A stretch of 64,000 nt of DNA from Caldilineaceae bacterium. GTDB taxonomy: Bacteria > Chloroflexota > Anaerolineae > Caldilineales > Caldilineaceae. The position numbers and the translations under genes are program-made. The notes beneath the pieces were generated by a model that was not told where the DNA came from, did no database searches, and saw only the letters and a program-made list of their open reading frames with translations. The stretch spans positions 62,001 to 126,000 of the forward strand of contig JAHBVF010000012.1 in assembly GCA_019637685.1 (NCBI GenBank), given 5' to 3'. Shown here piece by piece: positions 20,579-28,636 of this stretch (the stretch's first letter is position 1; each line of letters opens with the position of its first letter).

Positions 20579-21805
20579 ATGTACCGACGAATATCGATTG
20601 TACTCGCAAGTGTATTAATTCTGTCCCTACTGGTCGCAGGCGCGGCCCTGGGCCGAGAAGCGGTCGGTGTAGACCCTGCACCTGCCGCACAGTCCGACGA
20701 TGACAACGTAACCCTGGCAACGGCCAAGGCCAATGTGGAAATGGTGCAGGACGGGCGCGCGATTGTATCTGCCCGTGGCAACCGCATTCTTGTGGATTCT
20801 GTGCCCCCACTGGGCGGACCCAACGAGGAAATTAATCCTATGGATATGTTCCTCGGCGCGCTGGGAACCTGTGGTGCGTTTGTCTACGAAGCCGCTGCCC
20901 AGGAAATGAGAATCCCATTGAACAGTCTCAGTGTGGGTGTGGAAGCCGATTTCGCCCCGGCTGGTATGACCGACGGTTCGGTCAATCCCCGCGTGCAGGC
21001 CTTCCGGGCCGCGGTCACGGCGGATGGCCCGTCAATGGAGGAAATGGAAGCGTTGGCCGACGAATGGCGTGCCCGTTGCCCCATCTACACAACTTTGGAA
21101 CTGGCCGCGCCGATAAAAATTACCAATCGGCTGGCAGGCGAAGGCACGGCAGTGCTGGATGTTACCTTCACCTATGACTTTGACAGCGCGGACGAGTACA
21201 TCGCCGAAGTATCGCCAATGGCCGAGATGTTTGCGGCTGTGCCTGGCCTGGTCTGGAAGACGTGGACGCTGAACCCGGAAACCAAGCGCGCCGGCGCGGT
21301 CTATCTCTTCGAGAATCCTGAAATCCGCCAGGCCTATATGGACGGCGAACTGTTTGGAGCGGTCAAAAGCCACCCGGCCCTGAGCGACTACCGGATTCGG
21401 ACCTACGATGTGATGCGCAGCGAGTCGCTGGTCACCCACGCGCCCTTACAAGGCTGGGAAGCTGGCATGGCTGATAGCAGCGCCGATGCCGGAATGGTGC
21501 TGGATGTGGAATTCACCTACGACTTCGACAGCGCGGACGAGTACATCGCCGCTGTGTCGCCCCTGGCCGAGCAGTTTGCGGCAGTACCGGGTCTGCTCTG
21601 GAAGGTGTGGACGCTGAATCCTGAAACGAAGACGGCTGGCGCTGCCTACTACTTTGCCGACGCCGAGGCCATGCAAACGTATATGGACGGCGAGTTGTTT
21701 GGCGCAGTCAAGAGCCATCCGGCGTTGAGTAACTACGAAATCGCAACGTATCAGGTGATGGCACCCGAAAGCCACGTCACCCGCGCTCCGGTCAACGGGC
21801 AGTAG
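20579..21805 (+). CDS. Exported OsmC-YdhR-YdhR fusion protein
   Basis: 408 residues. Signal/anchor MYRRISIVLASVLILSLLVA matches that of the 13799 protein. One OsmC-like domain (about 55-195) carries both Cys motifs (GTCGAFVYEA, RARCPIYTT). It is followed by two repeats of about 100 residues (about 200-305 and 310-408), each with VTFTYDFDSADEYIAEVSP / PGLVWKTWTLNPETKRAG / YMDGELFGAVKSHPALS, the pattern of the YdhR/monooxygenase ferredoxin-like family. An extracytoplasmic peroxidase-like domain joined to two monooxygenase-like domains is not an architecture I know. AGGAG lies 8-12 bases before the ATG. It is paralogous in context and in its first half to 13799-14911. Confidence 0.8.
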   Translation: MYRRISIVLASVLILSLLVAGAALGREAVGVDPAPAAQSDDDNVTLATAKANVEMVQDGRAIVSARGNRILVDSVPPLGGPNEEINPMDMFLGALGTCGAFVYEAAAQEMRIPLNSLSVGVEADFAPAGMTDGSVNPRVQAFRAAVTADGPSMEEMEALADEWRARCPIYTTLELAAPIKITNRLAGEGTAVLDVTFTYDFDSADEYIAEVSPMAEMFAAVPGLVWKTWTLNPETKRAGAVYLFENPEIRQAYMDGELFGAVKSHPALSDYRIRTYDVMRSESLVTHAPLQGWEAGMADSSADAGMVLDVEFTYDFDSADEYIAAVSPLAEQFAAVPGLLWKVWTLNPETKTAGAAYYFADAEAMQTYMDGELFGAVKSHPALSNYEIATYQVMAPESHVTRAPVNGQ

Positions 21806-21824
21806 TCTTACACAACCGACTGTA

Positions 21825-21856
21825 GACCTGCCAGGTTTAAGAAAACCTGGCAGGTC
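21825..21856. terminator. Hairpin of the GACCTGCCAGG family
   Basis: Arms GACCTGCCAGGTTT and AAACCTGGCAGGTC around AAGA, 20 bp after the OsmC-YdhR stop and 27 bp before the DUF1059 start. Confidence 0.65.
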
Positions 21857-21883
21857 TCACCTACAACCAGAGAAGAAGCGAAG

Positions 21884-22057
21884 ATGAAAACACTCAAATG
21901 CAGTGATGTTGGTTTTGATTGCGCCGCGGTGGTCACCGCGGACACTGTCGAGGAAGTGCTGGCCCAGGCCGCTGCCCACGCCAAAGAAGTCCACGGGGTG
22001 GTGGTGACGCCGGAGATGGCGGAAGAGATCGCGACGAAAATAACCGCTGACCCGTAG
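21884..22057 (+). CDS. DUF1059 small protein, second intact copy
   Basis: 57 residues, MKTLKCSDVGFDCAAVVTAD ... TPEMAEEIATKITADP, both Cys retained. It is preceded by agaagaagcgaag, a purine-rich ribosome site also found before the 41989 copy. At DNA level it is close to the 14983 copy, so they are recent duplicates. Presumed metal-binding; role unknown. Confidence 0.85.
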   Translation: MKTLKCSDVGFDCAAVVTADTVEEVLAQAAAHAKEVHGVVVTPEMAEEIATKITADP

Positions 22058-22126
22058 TCGGCGGACAGCCCACAGCGGCTTGACTGAATAGACACAGATG
22101 AGTAAAGGGAGAGGTTACGATCAGGG

Positions 22127-22157
22127 CCGGGAGGATAGGATATTGCTATCCTCCCGG
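22127..22157. terminator. Hairpin before the second DUF4242 gene
   Basis: Perfect 12-bp arms CCGGGAGGATAG and CTATCCTCCCGG with a 7-base loop, between DUF1059 and DUF4242. The first cassette has no such element; it could separate expression of the two genes. Confidence 0.6.
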
Positions 22158-22195
22158 TGATCTATTTACCCCATGAAGTTCAGGAGAAGTATGCC

Positions 22196-22471
22196 ATGCC
22201 AAAGTTTGTCATCGAACGAGAAATTCCGAAGATCGGCGCGTCCACACCAGAGCAATTGCAGGGCGCAGCCGCCCAGTCGTGCAGTGTGTTGGAGGAAATG
22301 GGTCCCCACATCCAGTGGCTGCACAGCTATGTGGTGGCGGACAAGACCTACTGCGTCTACATCGCGCCCGACGCCGAAGCCATCCGCCGGCACGCGTCCC
22401 AGAGCGGCTTCCCCGCCAACCGCATTTCCGAGGTGCGGGCGATCATCGACCCGACGACGCGGGAGGGGTGA
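22196..22471 (+). CDS. DUF4242 (SCO4226-like) protein, second copy
   Basis: 91 residues, MPKFVIEREIPKIGASTPEQ onwards; three differences from 15163-15438 (Y4F, one A to E, one A to S). AGGAG precedes the ATG at 22196. It is the last gene of the second cassette, followed by the CHAT gene in the same direction. Confidence 0.85.
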   Translation: MPKFVIEREIPKIGASTPEQLQGAAAQSCSVLEEMGPHIQWLHSYVVADKTYCVYIAPDAEAIRRHASQSGFPANRISEVRAIIDPTTREG

Positions 22472-22479
22472 GGCCGCAA

Positions 22480-22510
22480 GACCTGATAGGTTTTTTGAAT
22501 TTGTCAGGTC
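22480..22510. repeat. Degenerate GACCTGCCAGG-type hairpin
   Basis: GACCTGA at the left and TCAGGTC at the right remain paired, while the inner stem has decayed. Its place after DUF4242 matches the intact hairpin at 15447 in the first cassette. Confidence 0.55.
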
Positions 22511-22540
22511 TGCCTATTGAGAAAGAAAGACATTGCTCCT

Positions 22541-23329
22541 ATGTCAGAAACCATCAAGATTCTCTTTCTGGCCGCCAACCCGGCGGAGATGGATCCCCTA
22601 CAACTGGGGCGAGAAAGTCGGGCCATCGATCTAGCCCTGCGCGCCACCAGTTTTCGCGATCGCTTTTCACTGGAGGACCACTGGGCCGTGCAGCCGGGTG
22701 ATTTGCAGGAATTGCTCCTGCGCCATGAACCCCAGATCGTCCACTTCAGCGGTCACGGGGTGGAGTCCAACGGTATTCTGCTAGTGGATGACAACGGCCA
22801 GGCCTACCCGGTAGGCGCGGCATTGCTGGGGGAACTCTTTGGTCACTTCGCCGAAAGTGTACGCTGTGTGGTGCTCAACGCATGTTATTCCGATGAACAG
22901 GCCCGGCAGATTGCCCAACATATAGACTGCGTCATCGGCATTGCTGATTTGTTGGCGGACGAGGATGCCATCGCCTTTTCTGCCGCCTTTTACCGGTCCC
23001 TGGGCTATGGTAAGTCGGTGCAGATCGCGCTGGACCTGGCCCGCAATGAAGTAGCCTTAGGCAATCGGCCCGTCACTTTCCTGCCCGAGATGATTGCCCT
23101 GCGCACTGACCCAGCCAGCCTCGTGCTGGTGCAGCCAGTGGCAGATGCTTTGTTGGGAGAAGGTATGTCACCTGCCCCCCAGCCTGTGCCACTTGCAGAT
23201 ATAGACGAAGGCCACCCCGCCCTGGAAAAGATGGCTGCGGGCACACCCCGACTGATGTGGTTGATTATAGGGCTATTGGGATTGGGGTTGCTGGGGCTGG
23301 TCAGTCTGCCTTTGCTGCTAGGGCCGTAA
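22541..23329 (+). CDS. CHAT-domain (caspase-like) protein with C-terminal membrane helix
   Basis: 262 residues from the ATG at 22541. The CHAT fold is recognisable: IKILFLAANPAE, RHEPQIVHFSGHG with the catalytic His at about 72, and VRCVVLNACYS with the catalytic Cys at about 115, then IGIADLLADEDAIAFSAAFY. A single hydrophobic helix at about 237-259 (LMWLIIGLLGLGLLGLVSL) suggests tail anchoring with the protease domain in the cytoplasm. CHAT proteases cut partner proteins after a trigger, for example in CRISPR- or gasdermin-linked immunity, but no such partner is adjacent here. It is followed by two envelope proteins in the same direction (23389, 24152). Confidence 0.82.
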   Translation: MSETIKILFLAANPAEMDPLQLGRESRAIDLALRATSFRDRFSLEDHWAVQPGDLQELLLRHEPQIVHFSGHGVESNGILLVDDNGQAYPVGAALLGELFGHFAESVRCVVLNACYSDEQARQIAQHIDCVIGIADLLADEDAIAFSAAFYRSLGYGKSVQIALDLARNEVALGNRPVTFLPEMIALRTDPASLVLVQPVADALLGEGMSPAPQPVPLADIDEGHPALEKMAAGTPRLMWLIIGLLGLGLLGLVSLPLLLGP

Positions 23330-23388
23330 TGTAACTACCTGTGTCATCTGCACAATCGGTGGAGAACAAAAACCAAAGGAGAAAGCAA

Positions 23389-24123
23389 ATGACCGAACAG
23401 ACCAGCAGCACTACCCGGAAACCTGCGGCCACATCCAAACGGGAGAGCGGGCGATCGCTTCTGGAATGGCAGATTGCACTCCTGCCTCTGATGTCAACAC
23501 TGCTGGTGGGGCTTACTCTCTTTTTCTTTGTCGCCAGCTTTATCCAACTGCGGGACCTGAACGCGCGTATCACCGATAGCCCCAGTGTCCAGTTGGAGCG
23601 CACCATCGAACGGGTCAACAGTCCAGTTCATCAGACATCACCCCAGGTTCTACGCGCGGCGGAATTGCAAATTCTGGCAGCGCTGGACGGTTACGCGCTG
23701 GACCGTCGCTATCACCAGGCCAATGTGCTGCTGATGTCCCGGGTCTGGATACGCTATCTGGGATTTGTGACAGGGATGATTCTGGCGCTGGTGGGCGCGT
23801 CTTTCATTCTGGGTAAAATGCGGGGGGAGGAGAGTGTGGCCCAAGTGGCGGCCGGACCAGTTTCTGGGGCCTTCCGGGGCACAGAGCCGGGGCTGGTGCT
23901 GGCTGTGCTGGGTGTGGCGCTGATGATGACAACAATTATCGTCCATCACCAGATCGGCACGGAGGACGCGCCCACCTTTATGCAAGTGTGGATGAATCGC
24001 AGCCTGGGAGATGAGACCCAACCAATGACATCCCAGGCAAGGGTAGAAAGCAAAGCGCTTCAATCGGGTTCGATAAGCGAATCCGGCGATCTTTCTGAGC
24101 TACAACCAGTTGTGAAACCGTAG
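23389..24123 (+). CDS. Membrane protein with three predicted helices, unknown function
   Basis: 244 residues; AAAGGAG lies 8 bases before the ATG at 23389. Helices at about 29-51 (ALLPLMSTLLVGLTLFFFVA), 122-141 and 168-186. The loop between the first two (about 55-120) has a helical region including VLRAAELQILAALDGYALDR. The C-terminus is Ser/Gln-rich. I do not recognise a family. It lies 59 bp after the CHAT gene and 28 bp before a secreted protein, so the three are probably co-transcribed. Confidence 0.6.
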   Translation: MTEQTSSTTRKPAATSKRESGRSLLEWQIALLPLMSTLLVGLTLFFFVASFIQLRDLNARITDSPSVQLERTIERVNSPVHQTSPQVLRAAELQILAALDGYALDRRYHQANVLLMSRVWIRYLGFVTGMILALVGASFILGKMRGEESVAQVAAGPVSGAFRGTEPGLVLAVLGVALMMTTIIVHHQIGTEDAPTFMQVWMNRSLGDETQPMTSQARVESKALQSGSISESGDLSELQPVVKP

Positions 24124-24151
24124 TAATATCGAATACAGGAGGGAAATTGGT

Positions 24152-24940
24152 ATGAGGAAGATAAGGCATCAGCGAGGATTGCGCAGATGGGTAGTTGTGC
24201 TGATCTGTACACTGATTCTGTCCGGTTTGCCCAGCGTGGGATATGCCCAAGAGGTGACTGTCAAGTCGGACGAGTGGCTCTTTGAGAGTGGGCTAAACGC
24301 CTACAATACAAAAGATTTTTTCACCGCCGCCCTCTATTTCCAGGCCTATATCCAGCGTAATCCCCAGCGTATGCGCAACGACACCACCCACGCTTCCGAG
24401 GTACGCGCTGCTCTTGATTATAGCGCCAAAGCTGTAAGGGCGGCTATGCGGTGTCGCAGTTTGGCTCTGGATAACTGTGGGGTCAACAGTCAGGGACTAT
24501 TGGTGAGCAAGGGATTTGGCCTACACAGTTCCACTCCTCCTGTCATTCAGCCGCCACCGGTGAGAGGTTCTTCAGGCAGCAGTGCGCCCTCTACAACTAC
24601 CACAACCTCATCGGCTGAAACCCCCTACGCAGTTGTCTGTCTGGTCAACAAAACCAACCGGGACATCAACTATTCCTATCGCTGGGGGGATAACGAGTGG
24701 AAATCCCAGTCGGTCAGCGCCAACAGCAGCCGCTACCACTCGTGGACCTACGCAGCCGGCTCACACTCTTCGCCGGACTTTCGGGTACGTTATGATGCCG
24801 ACTTTACCAGCGGAACTGACTATAAGCAGTATGTGTTGAAACGCTATCGCAATAGCAAGAAGTCGTGCAACGGAGCCAAGAAATATGAATTCAAAGATGC
24901 GGGCGGTTCTGTTGTAGGACTCTACGGTGTTGGGGATTAG
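24152..24940 (+). CDS. Secreted protein with N-terminal helical and C-terminal beta domain
   Basis: 262 residues; GGAGGG precedes the ATG. Signal peptide about 1-32 (WVVVLICTLILSGLPSVGYAQ). Residues 35-110 are TPR-like (SDEWLFESGLNAYNTKDFFT). A Pro/Ser/Thr linker follows, then from about 165 a beta-rich domain with paired Cys (VVCLVNKTNRDINYSYRWGD ... SCNGAKKYEFKDAGG). Related domains occur in secreted proteins next to caspase-like genes in other bacteria, as far as I recall, but I cannot name it. Last gene of the CHAT group. Confidence 0.6.
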   Translation: MRKIRHQRGLRRWVVVLICTLILSGLPSVGYAQEVTVKSDEWLFESGLNAYNTKDFFTAALYFQAYIQRNPQRMRNDTTHASEVRAALDYSAKAVRAAMRCRSLALDNCGVNSQGLLVSKGFGLHSSTPPVIQPPPVRGSSGSSAPSTTTTTSSAETPYAVVCLVNKTNRDINYSYRWGDNEWKSQSVSANSSRYHSWTYAAGSHSSPDFRVRYDADFTSGTDYKQYVLKRYRNSKKSCNGAKKYEFKDAGGSVVGLYGVGD

Positions 24941-25005
24941 GCACTTGGCTTGCCGGGCAGATCAGTCAGCCACGCGCGCGCCTGTGCTGCTCGGTGGGCC
25001 ACCGC
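24939..25005 (-). pseudogene. Remnant of a TPR-protein C-terminus
   Basis: Read on the minus strand this encodes VAHRAAQARAWLTDLPGKPS and a stop, matching the end of the 28637-29944 TPR protein (HHRAEQVRAWLAGLAGEK). The rest of the gene is gone. Its stop abuts the stop of the gene at 24152-24940 on the other strand. Confidence 0.5.
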
Positions 25006-25072
25006 AAGTTATTGTTGACCTAACCGGGGCGCTGGCGATAGGTAAGGCTGCCACAAAGAATAAAATATCCAG

Positions 25073-25156
25073 CCAAAGTCCCCCGCACTTTCAGCCCGTG
25101 CGAGCGTGTACGTTGAAATCCAGCCGTCGAATTCGTGAAGTGCCGGGGACTTTTGG
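25073..25156. repeat. Imperfect inverted repeat
   Basis: CCAAAGTCCCCCGCACTT (25073-25090) pairs with AAGTGCCGGGGACTTTTGG (25138-25156), with small indels. It lies upstream of the sulfotransferase gene. Nothing else is evident in this gap. Confidence 0.5.
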
Positions 25157-25227
25157 GTACTTATTTTCGTGAAGCAGCCTAAGTGTGATGTGCCCAACAG
25201 CAGTCATCTTTTTGTGAGGGAACAACA

Positions 25228-26184
25228 ATGGAAATTACAACAGAGGAACCTGCCTTGAATGTCCACGCGCTACCCCAAGTGACACGGACTTATCAGAATC
25301 ACATCCTGGACAGCACCCACTGGGACCACTATGTTCCTCGGGACGACGATATTGTCATCGCCACATCGATCAAGTCGGGAACCACCTGGATGCAGCACAT
25401 CATCCTACGGCTGATCTTCTTGGAGCAAGAGTTTCCACCTACGATACAGGTTTCTCCCTGGCTGGACACCCGCTTCCGTCCTTTGGAGACGGCATTGGCC
25501 AGGTTGGAAGCCCAAGAGCACCGGCGCTGTATCAAAACGCATCTACCGCTGGATGGCTTGCCCTTTTTTCCTCAAGTCAAATATGTCGTCGTGGGACGGT
25601 CGCCCCTTGACGTTTTTATGTCGCTGTGGAACCACTACTCCAATCATCCCGATGAGTTCATCGCCTATGTCAACCAGCTCCCTGGACGGGTGGGAGACCC
25701 CTTTCCAGCCGCTCCGAAGGACATTCATGCGTTTTGGCAAACCTGGATCAATCGCGGTTGGTTTGCATGGGAAGAGGAAGGATATCCCTATTGGGGAAAT
25801 ATGCACCACACCCAAACCTGGTGGAATTATCGACATCTCACCAATGTTTTCTTTGTCCATTTCAATGATCTCCTGGCCAACCTGGAAGGGGAGATACAAA
25901 TCATTGCCTCATTTCTGGAGATGGAAGTATCTGCTGAATCCATTGCCAAGATCGCCCAAGCGGTTCGCTTTCCCGCGCTGAAGCAGAAAGCCATTGCGGA
26001 CGAGAAGGAGCCGAGTAAGGTATTCAAGGGAGGGGCCAGCACCTTCTTTTATAAAGGGACGAATGGTCGGTGGAAAGGTGTTCTTTCCGAGGATGAGTTA
26101 GCCATGTGTGAGGCAACAAAGTCTCGGGTGCTGACTCCGGGGTGCGCGCGCTGGCTGGAACAAGGGCGTGTAGCCTTGCGGTGA
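25228..26184 (+). CDS. Sulfotransferase family protein
   Basis: 318 residues, start ATG at 25228 after GAGGG. The PAPS-binding 5'-phosphosulfate loop is ATSIKSGTTWMQHI near residue 47, the 3'-phosphate motif is VVVGRSPLDVFMSLWNHY near residue 120, and the C-terminal GTNGRWKGVLSEDE matches the RKGxxGDWK-type loop. A His in RRCIKTHLPLD near residue 97 fits the catalytic base position. Such cytosolic-type enzymes move sulfate from PAPS to small hydroxylated or amine substrates. The acceptor cannot be read from sequence. It appears monocistronic. Confidence 0.88.
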   Translation: MEITTEEPALNVHALPQVTRTYQNHILDSTHWDHYVPRDDDIVIATSIKSGTTWMQHIILRLIFLEQEFPPTIQVSPWLDTRFRPLETALARLEAQEHRRCIKTHLPLDGLPFFPQVKYVVVGRSPLDVFMSLWNHYSNHPDEFIAYVNQLPGRVGDPFPAAPKDIHAFWQTWINRGWFAWEEEGYPYWGNMHHTQTWWNYRHLTNVFFVHFNDLLANLEGEIQIIASFLEMEVSAESIAKIAQAVRFPALKQKAIADEKEPSKVFKGGASTFFYKGTNGRWKGVLSEDELAMCEATKSRVLTPGCARWLEQGRVALR

Positions 26185-26352
26185 TTGCGAGATACGAACT
26201 CGTTCTGCAAAGAAATTAAGGCCCAATCGAATCTCGTGTAGTTAGCCCACTGGGTTTCGACAGGCTCAACCGGCGCTGGTCCAGGTTCGGCTGAAAACCA
26301 CATGGGTTCCCATTGAACCGGATTTTTTATGAAAGGGAGAGGGAGTAGAAAG

Positions 26353-28386
26353 ATGCAAAGAACTGTTTTTGTGACTTCAATCGTTTTTCTGGCTTTGCTG
26401 GGGCTGACAGCTATGGCCCTTGCCCAAAACCCGGCCTGTCCCAACCCCTACACAGTGGGGCCAGGCGATTCCTGGAGTGTGATTGCCAGCCGCTGTGCTG
26501 TGACAGTGCAGGAATTGCGCGCGGCCAACCCAACGCTGTGGCGGGTAAATGGTGTGTTGTACCGGGGCGAGCAATTGACGATTCCCGGCCAACCTTCAGA
26601 GACTTCTGTACCGCCAGATGGGAATGACGACGAAAGTGTGCCCTATAGCCATCGGGTAGCACCTGGCGAATCCTGGAGTGTGATCGCCAAGCGGTATACG
26701 GTCACTTTTGCCGAACTGCGCGCGGCCAACAGCGATGTGTGGAACCGCCGCGGGGAGAATCTGCGCCCCGGCGATGAACTGGAGATTCCCGGCCTCTTTG
26801 TGGGCACACCCACACCCACGCCAACAGCCAGCGACACGCCGACGATCACCCCCACGCCGACGGCCAGCGATACGCCGACGATTACCCCCACCGCGACGCG
26901 CACACCGACCGCGACGATTACACCCACGGCGAGCAATACACCGCCATCCACTGCCACGCCTACCCATACGGCCACCCCCAATCCCCAGGTGGTGATAGCC
27001 AACCGGCAGCGCACACAAGGCGATTTTGGCGCGGCCTATCTGTCCACCTATCAAATTGACGGTATCTTCAACGAATGGCCCGTCTATCCCGACCAGCCCG
27101 TGGGCCATCGGGTCTACAATCGGGGCACATTCGAAGGCGCGGCAGACCTGAGCGCAGACTTTTCTGCGGCGTGGAGTGACGACGGGCTGCTGCTGGCTGT
27201 CTGGGTTTCCGATCAGTTCAAACGCGCGCCTTATGCCGGGCGAGACAGTTTCAAGAATGACAGCATTGAAATTCTCTTCGACCAGGACCTCTTCGGCGAT
27301 CTTCTGGGCGCGTCCAGTGGCAGAGATGATTATCAAATTGTGGTGAGCTACGGCCAGGATGGCGCGATTCTCTACACCTTTGGTGATGGCTTTGACTGGC
27401 GCTTCAGGTCAGAAGTACAGGCGGCATTCTCTGCGCTGAACTTTTCGTATGGGGCCGAGATTCTGATCCCCTGGGCGACGCTGGGTGTACATCGCTCTCA
27501 GGTTGTCTCTGGTCAACTCTTTGGCTTTGCATTGAGTGTGGCTGACAACGACGCCGAGAGCGGTGGTGAGATGGAGACATTGCTCTCCACATCCCCGAAT
27601 CGCAATCTGTCGGATGATCCCACTGAATGGGGGACGCTTGCCCTGACCGGCTTCGGTTCCTCCGCGGAGGCGACAGGAACGGGGGCGTGCCGCAGCTACG
27701 CCTTGGCTGTTGGCGATATGGCGGTTGTCAACAGTACACCGCCTCAGCCCAACCGGGTACGTTCTCGCCCATCCACTGGGGGAACCGTTTTGGGCCGTTT
27801 GCAGCCCGGCGAGGCCATGGAAATTCTCGATGGGCCGGTGTGCGCCAACGGGTGGGTCTGGTGGTATGTGCAGGGATTGGAGCAGGACTTGCAAGGCTGG
27901 ACCGCGGAGGGTGATGGCCCGGCCCACTGGCTGCTGCCGGCGGTGGATGCTATTGGATGGGACAACCCAGGCGCGCCCGGCTTCGGTTCCATTTCCGTTT
28001 GTCTGCCGGACGATTTTCGCTACAACTCCTCCAGCGAGGAAGGCTACTGCCGTACAGGAACCACATCCTTTTCTGGCAATGTACGGAAGCTCTATTTCAG
28101 TTGGCCCTACTACAACACGCCCGAAGGCACAAGGATTACACGCAAATTCTACCGAAACGACATATTTATGTGGGATTCCACCAATTCCGCTGGGGAAGGG
28201 GGCAAGCGCTGGTCTCTCTCCCGTCAGGAAGGCTATGTCTGGGTGCTCATAGATGCCCAATACCGGGATGGCAGGTTATGGGAGTTATTCCGGTCGGACT
28301 ATTTGCCCACAGGTGACTATCGGATGGAATTGTATGTGAACGACGAATTTCGGGATGAGGTTTCATTCTCCATTTGGAACCGTTGA
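26353..28386 (+). CDS. Secreted protein: two LysM, CBM9-like, SH3b and unknown C-terminal domain
   Basis: 677 residues from the ATG at 26353 (GGGAG upstream; an ATG at 26329 is less likely). Signal peptide 1-25 (FLALLGLTAMALA). LysM1 about 30-76 (YTVGPGDSWSVIASRCAVT), LysM2 about 90-138 (HRVAPGESWSVIAKRYTVT), then a Thr/Pro-rich linker. A CBM9/DOMON-like sugar-binding domain spans about 215-430 (YQIDGIFNEWPVY; DSFKNDSIEILFDQD; AEILIPWATLG). An SH3b-like domain lies at about 450-520 (NRVRSRPSTGGTVLGRLQPG). The last 130 residues are beta-rich and unassigned. It probably binds peptidoglycan and glycans at the cell surface. Followed by a strong hairpin. Confidence 0.8.
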   Translation: MQRTVFVTSIVFLALLGLTAMALAQNPACPNPYTVGPGDSWSVIASRCAVTVQELRAANPTLWRVNGVLYRGEQLTIPGQPSETSVPPDGNDDESVPYSHRVAPGESWSVIAKRYTVTFAELRAANSDVWNRRGENLRPGDELEIPGLFVGTPTPTPTASDTPTITPTPTASDTPTITPTATRTPTATITPTASNTPPSTATPTHTATPNPQVVIANRQRTQGDFGAAYLSTYQIDGIFNEWPVYPDQPVGHRVYNRGTFEGAADLSADFSAAWSDDGLLLAVWVSDQFKRAPYAGRDSFKNDSIEILFDQDLFGDLLGASSGRDDYQIVVSYGQDGAILYTFGDGFDWRFRSEVQAAFSALNFSYGAEILIPWATLGVHRSQVVSGQLFGFALSVADNDAESGGEMETLLSTSPNRNLSDDPTEWGTLALTGFGSSAEATGTGACRSYALAVGDMAVVNSTPPQPNRVRSRPSTGGTVLGRLQPGEAMEILDGPVCANGWVWWYVQGLEQDLQGWTAEGDGPAHWLLPAVDAIGWDNPGAPGFGSISVCLPDDFRYNSSSEEGYCRTGTTSFSGNVRKLYFSWPYYNTPEGTRITRKFYRNDIFMWDSTNSAGEGGKRWSLSRQEGYVWVLIDAQYRDGRLWELFRSDYLPTGDYRMELYVNDEFRDEVSFSIWNR

Positions 28387-28405
28387 CCGGGAGTAGTGCA
28401 AAAGA

Positions 28406-28443
28406 CTGGAGTGCCCCGGTCCGAACAGATCGGGGCATTCCAG
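28406..28443 (+). terminator. Hairpin after the LysM protein gene
   Basis: 13-bp arms CTGGAGTGCCCCG and CGGGGCATTCCAG (one G-T pair) with a 12-base loop, 20 bp after the stop codon. Confidence 0.65.
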
Positions 28444-28501
28444 AAGGAGGAAAAGCAGCTTTCCCTAAACCTACCCTGGCAAGGCCAGAGCCAAAAAGGG
28501 C

Positions 28502-28566
28502 TGTATACACGGATGGAAAGAAACACAGACCAGAAAAATCCGTGTCCCTTTCCATCCGTGTATACA
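28502..28566. repeat. Long inverted repeat between convergent genes
   Basis: Perfect 19-bp arms TGTATACACGGATGGAAAG (28502-28520) and complement (28548-28566) around 27 bases. It is a likely bidirectional terminator or a small palindromic element between the 26353 and 28637 genes. Confidence 0.8.
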
Positions 28567-28636
28567 AAAACTTTTCTCTTGTACAAAAAACAAGAATTTC
28601 ACTGGTACGATACTATTGGGGCGACGGGGAATAGCC

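Noticed and set aside
22541..24940. Type III CRISPR or gasdermin-linked CHAT defence locus
   Set aside because: The CHAT domain is real, but no gasdermin-like, Cas7-11/gRAMP or TPR-CHAT partner gene is adjacent.
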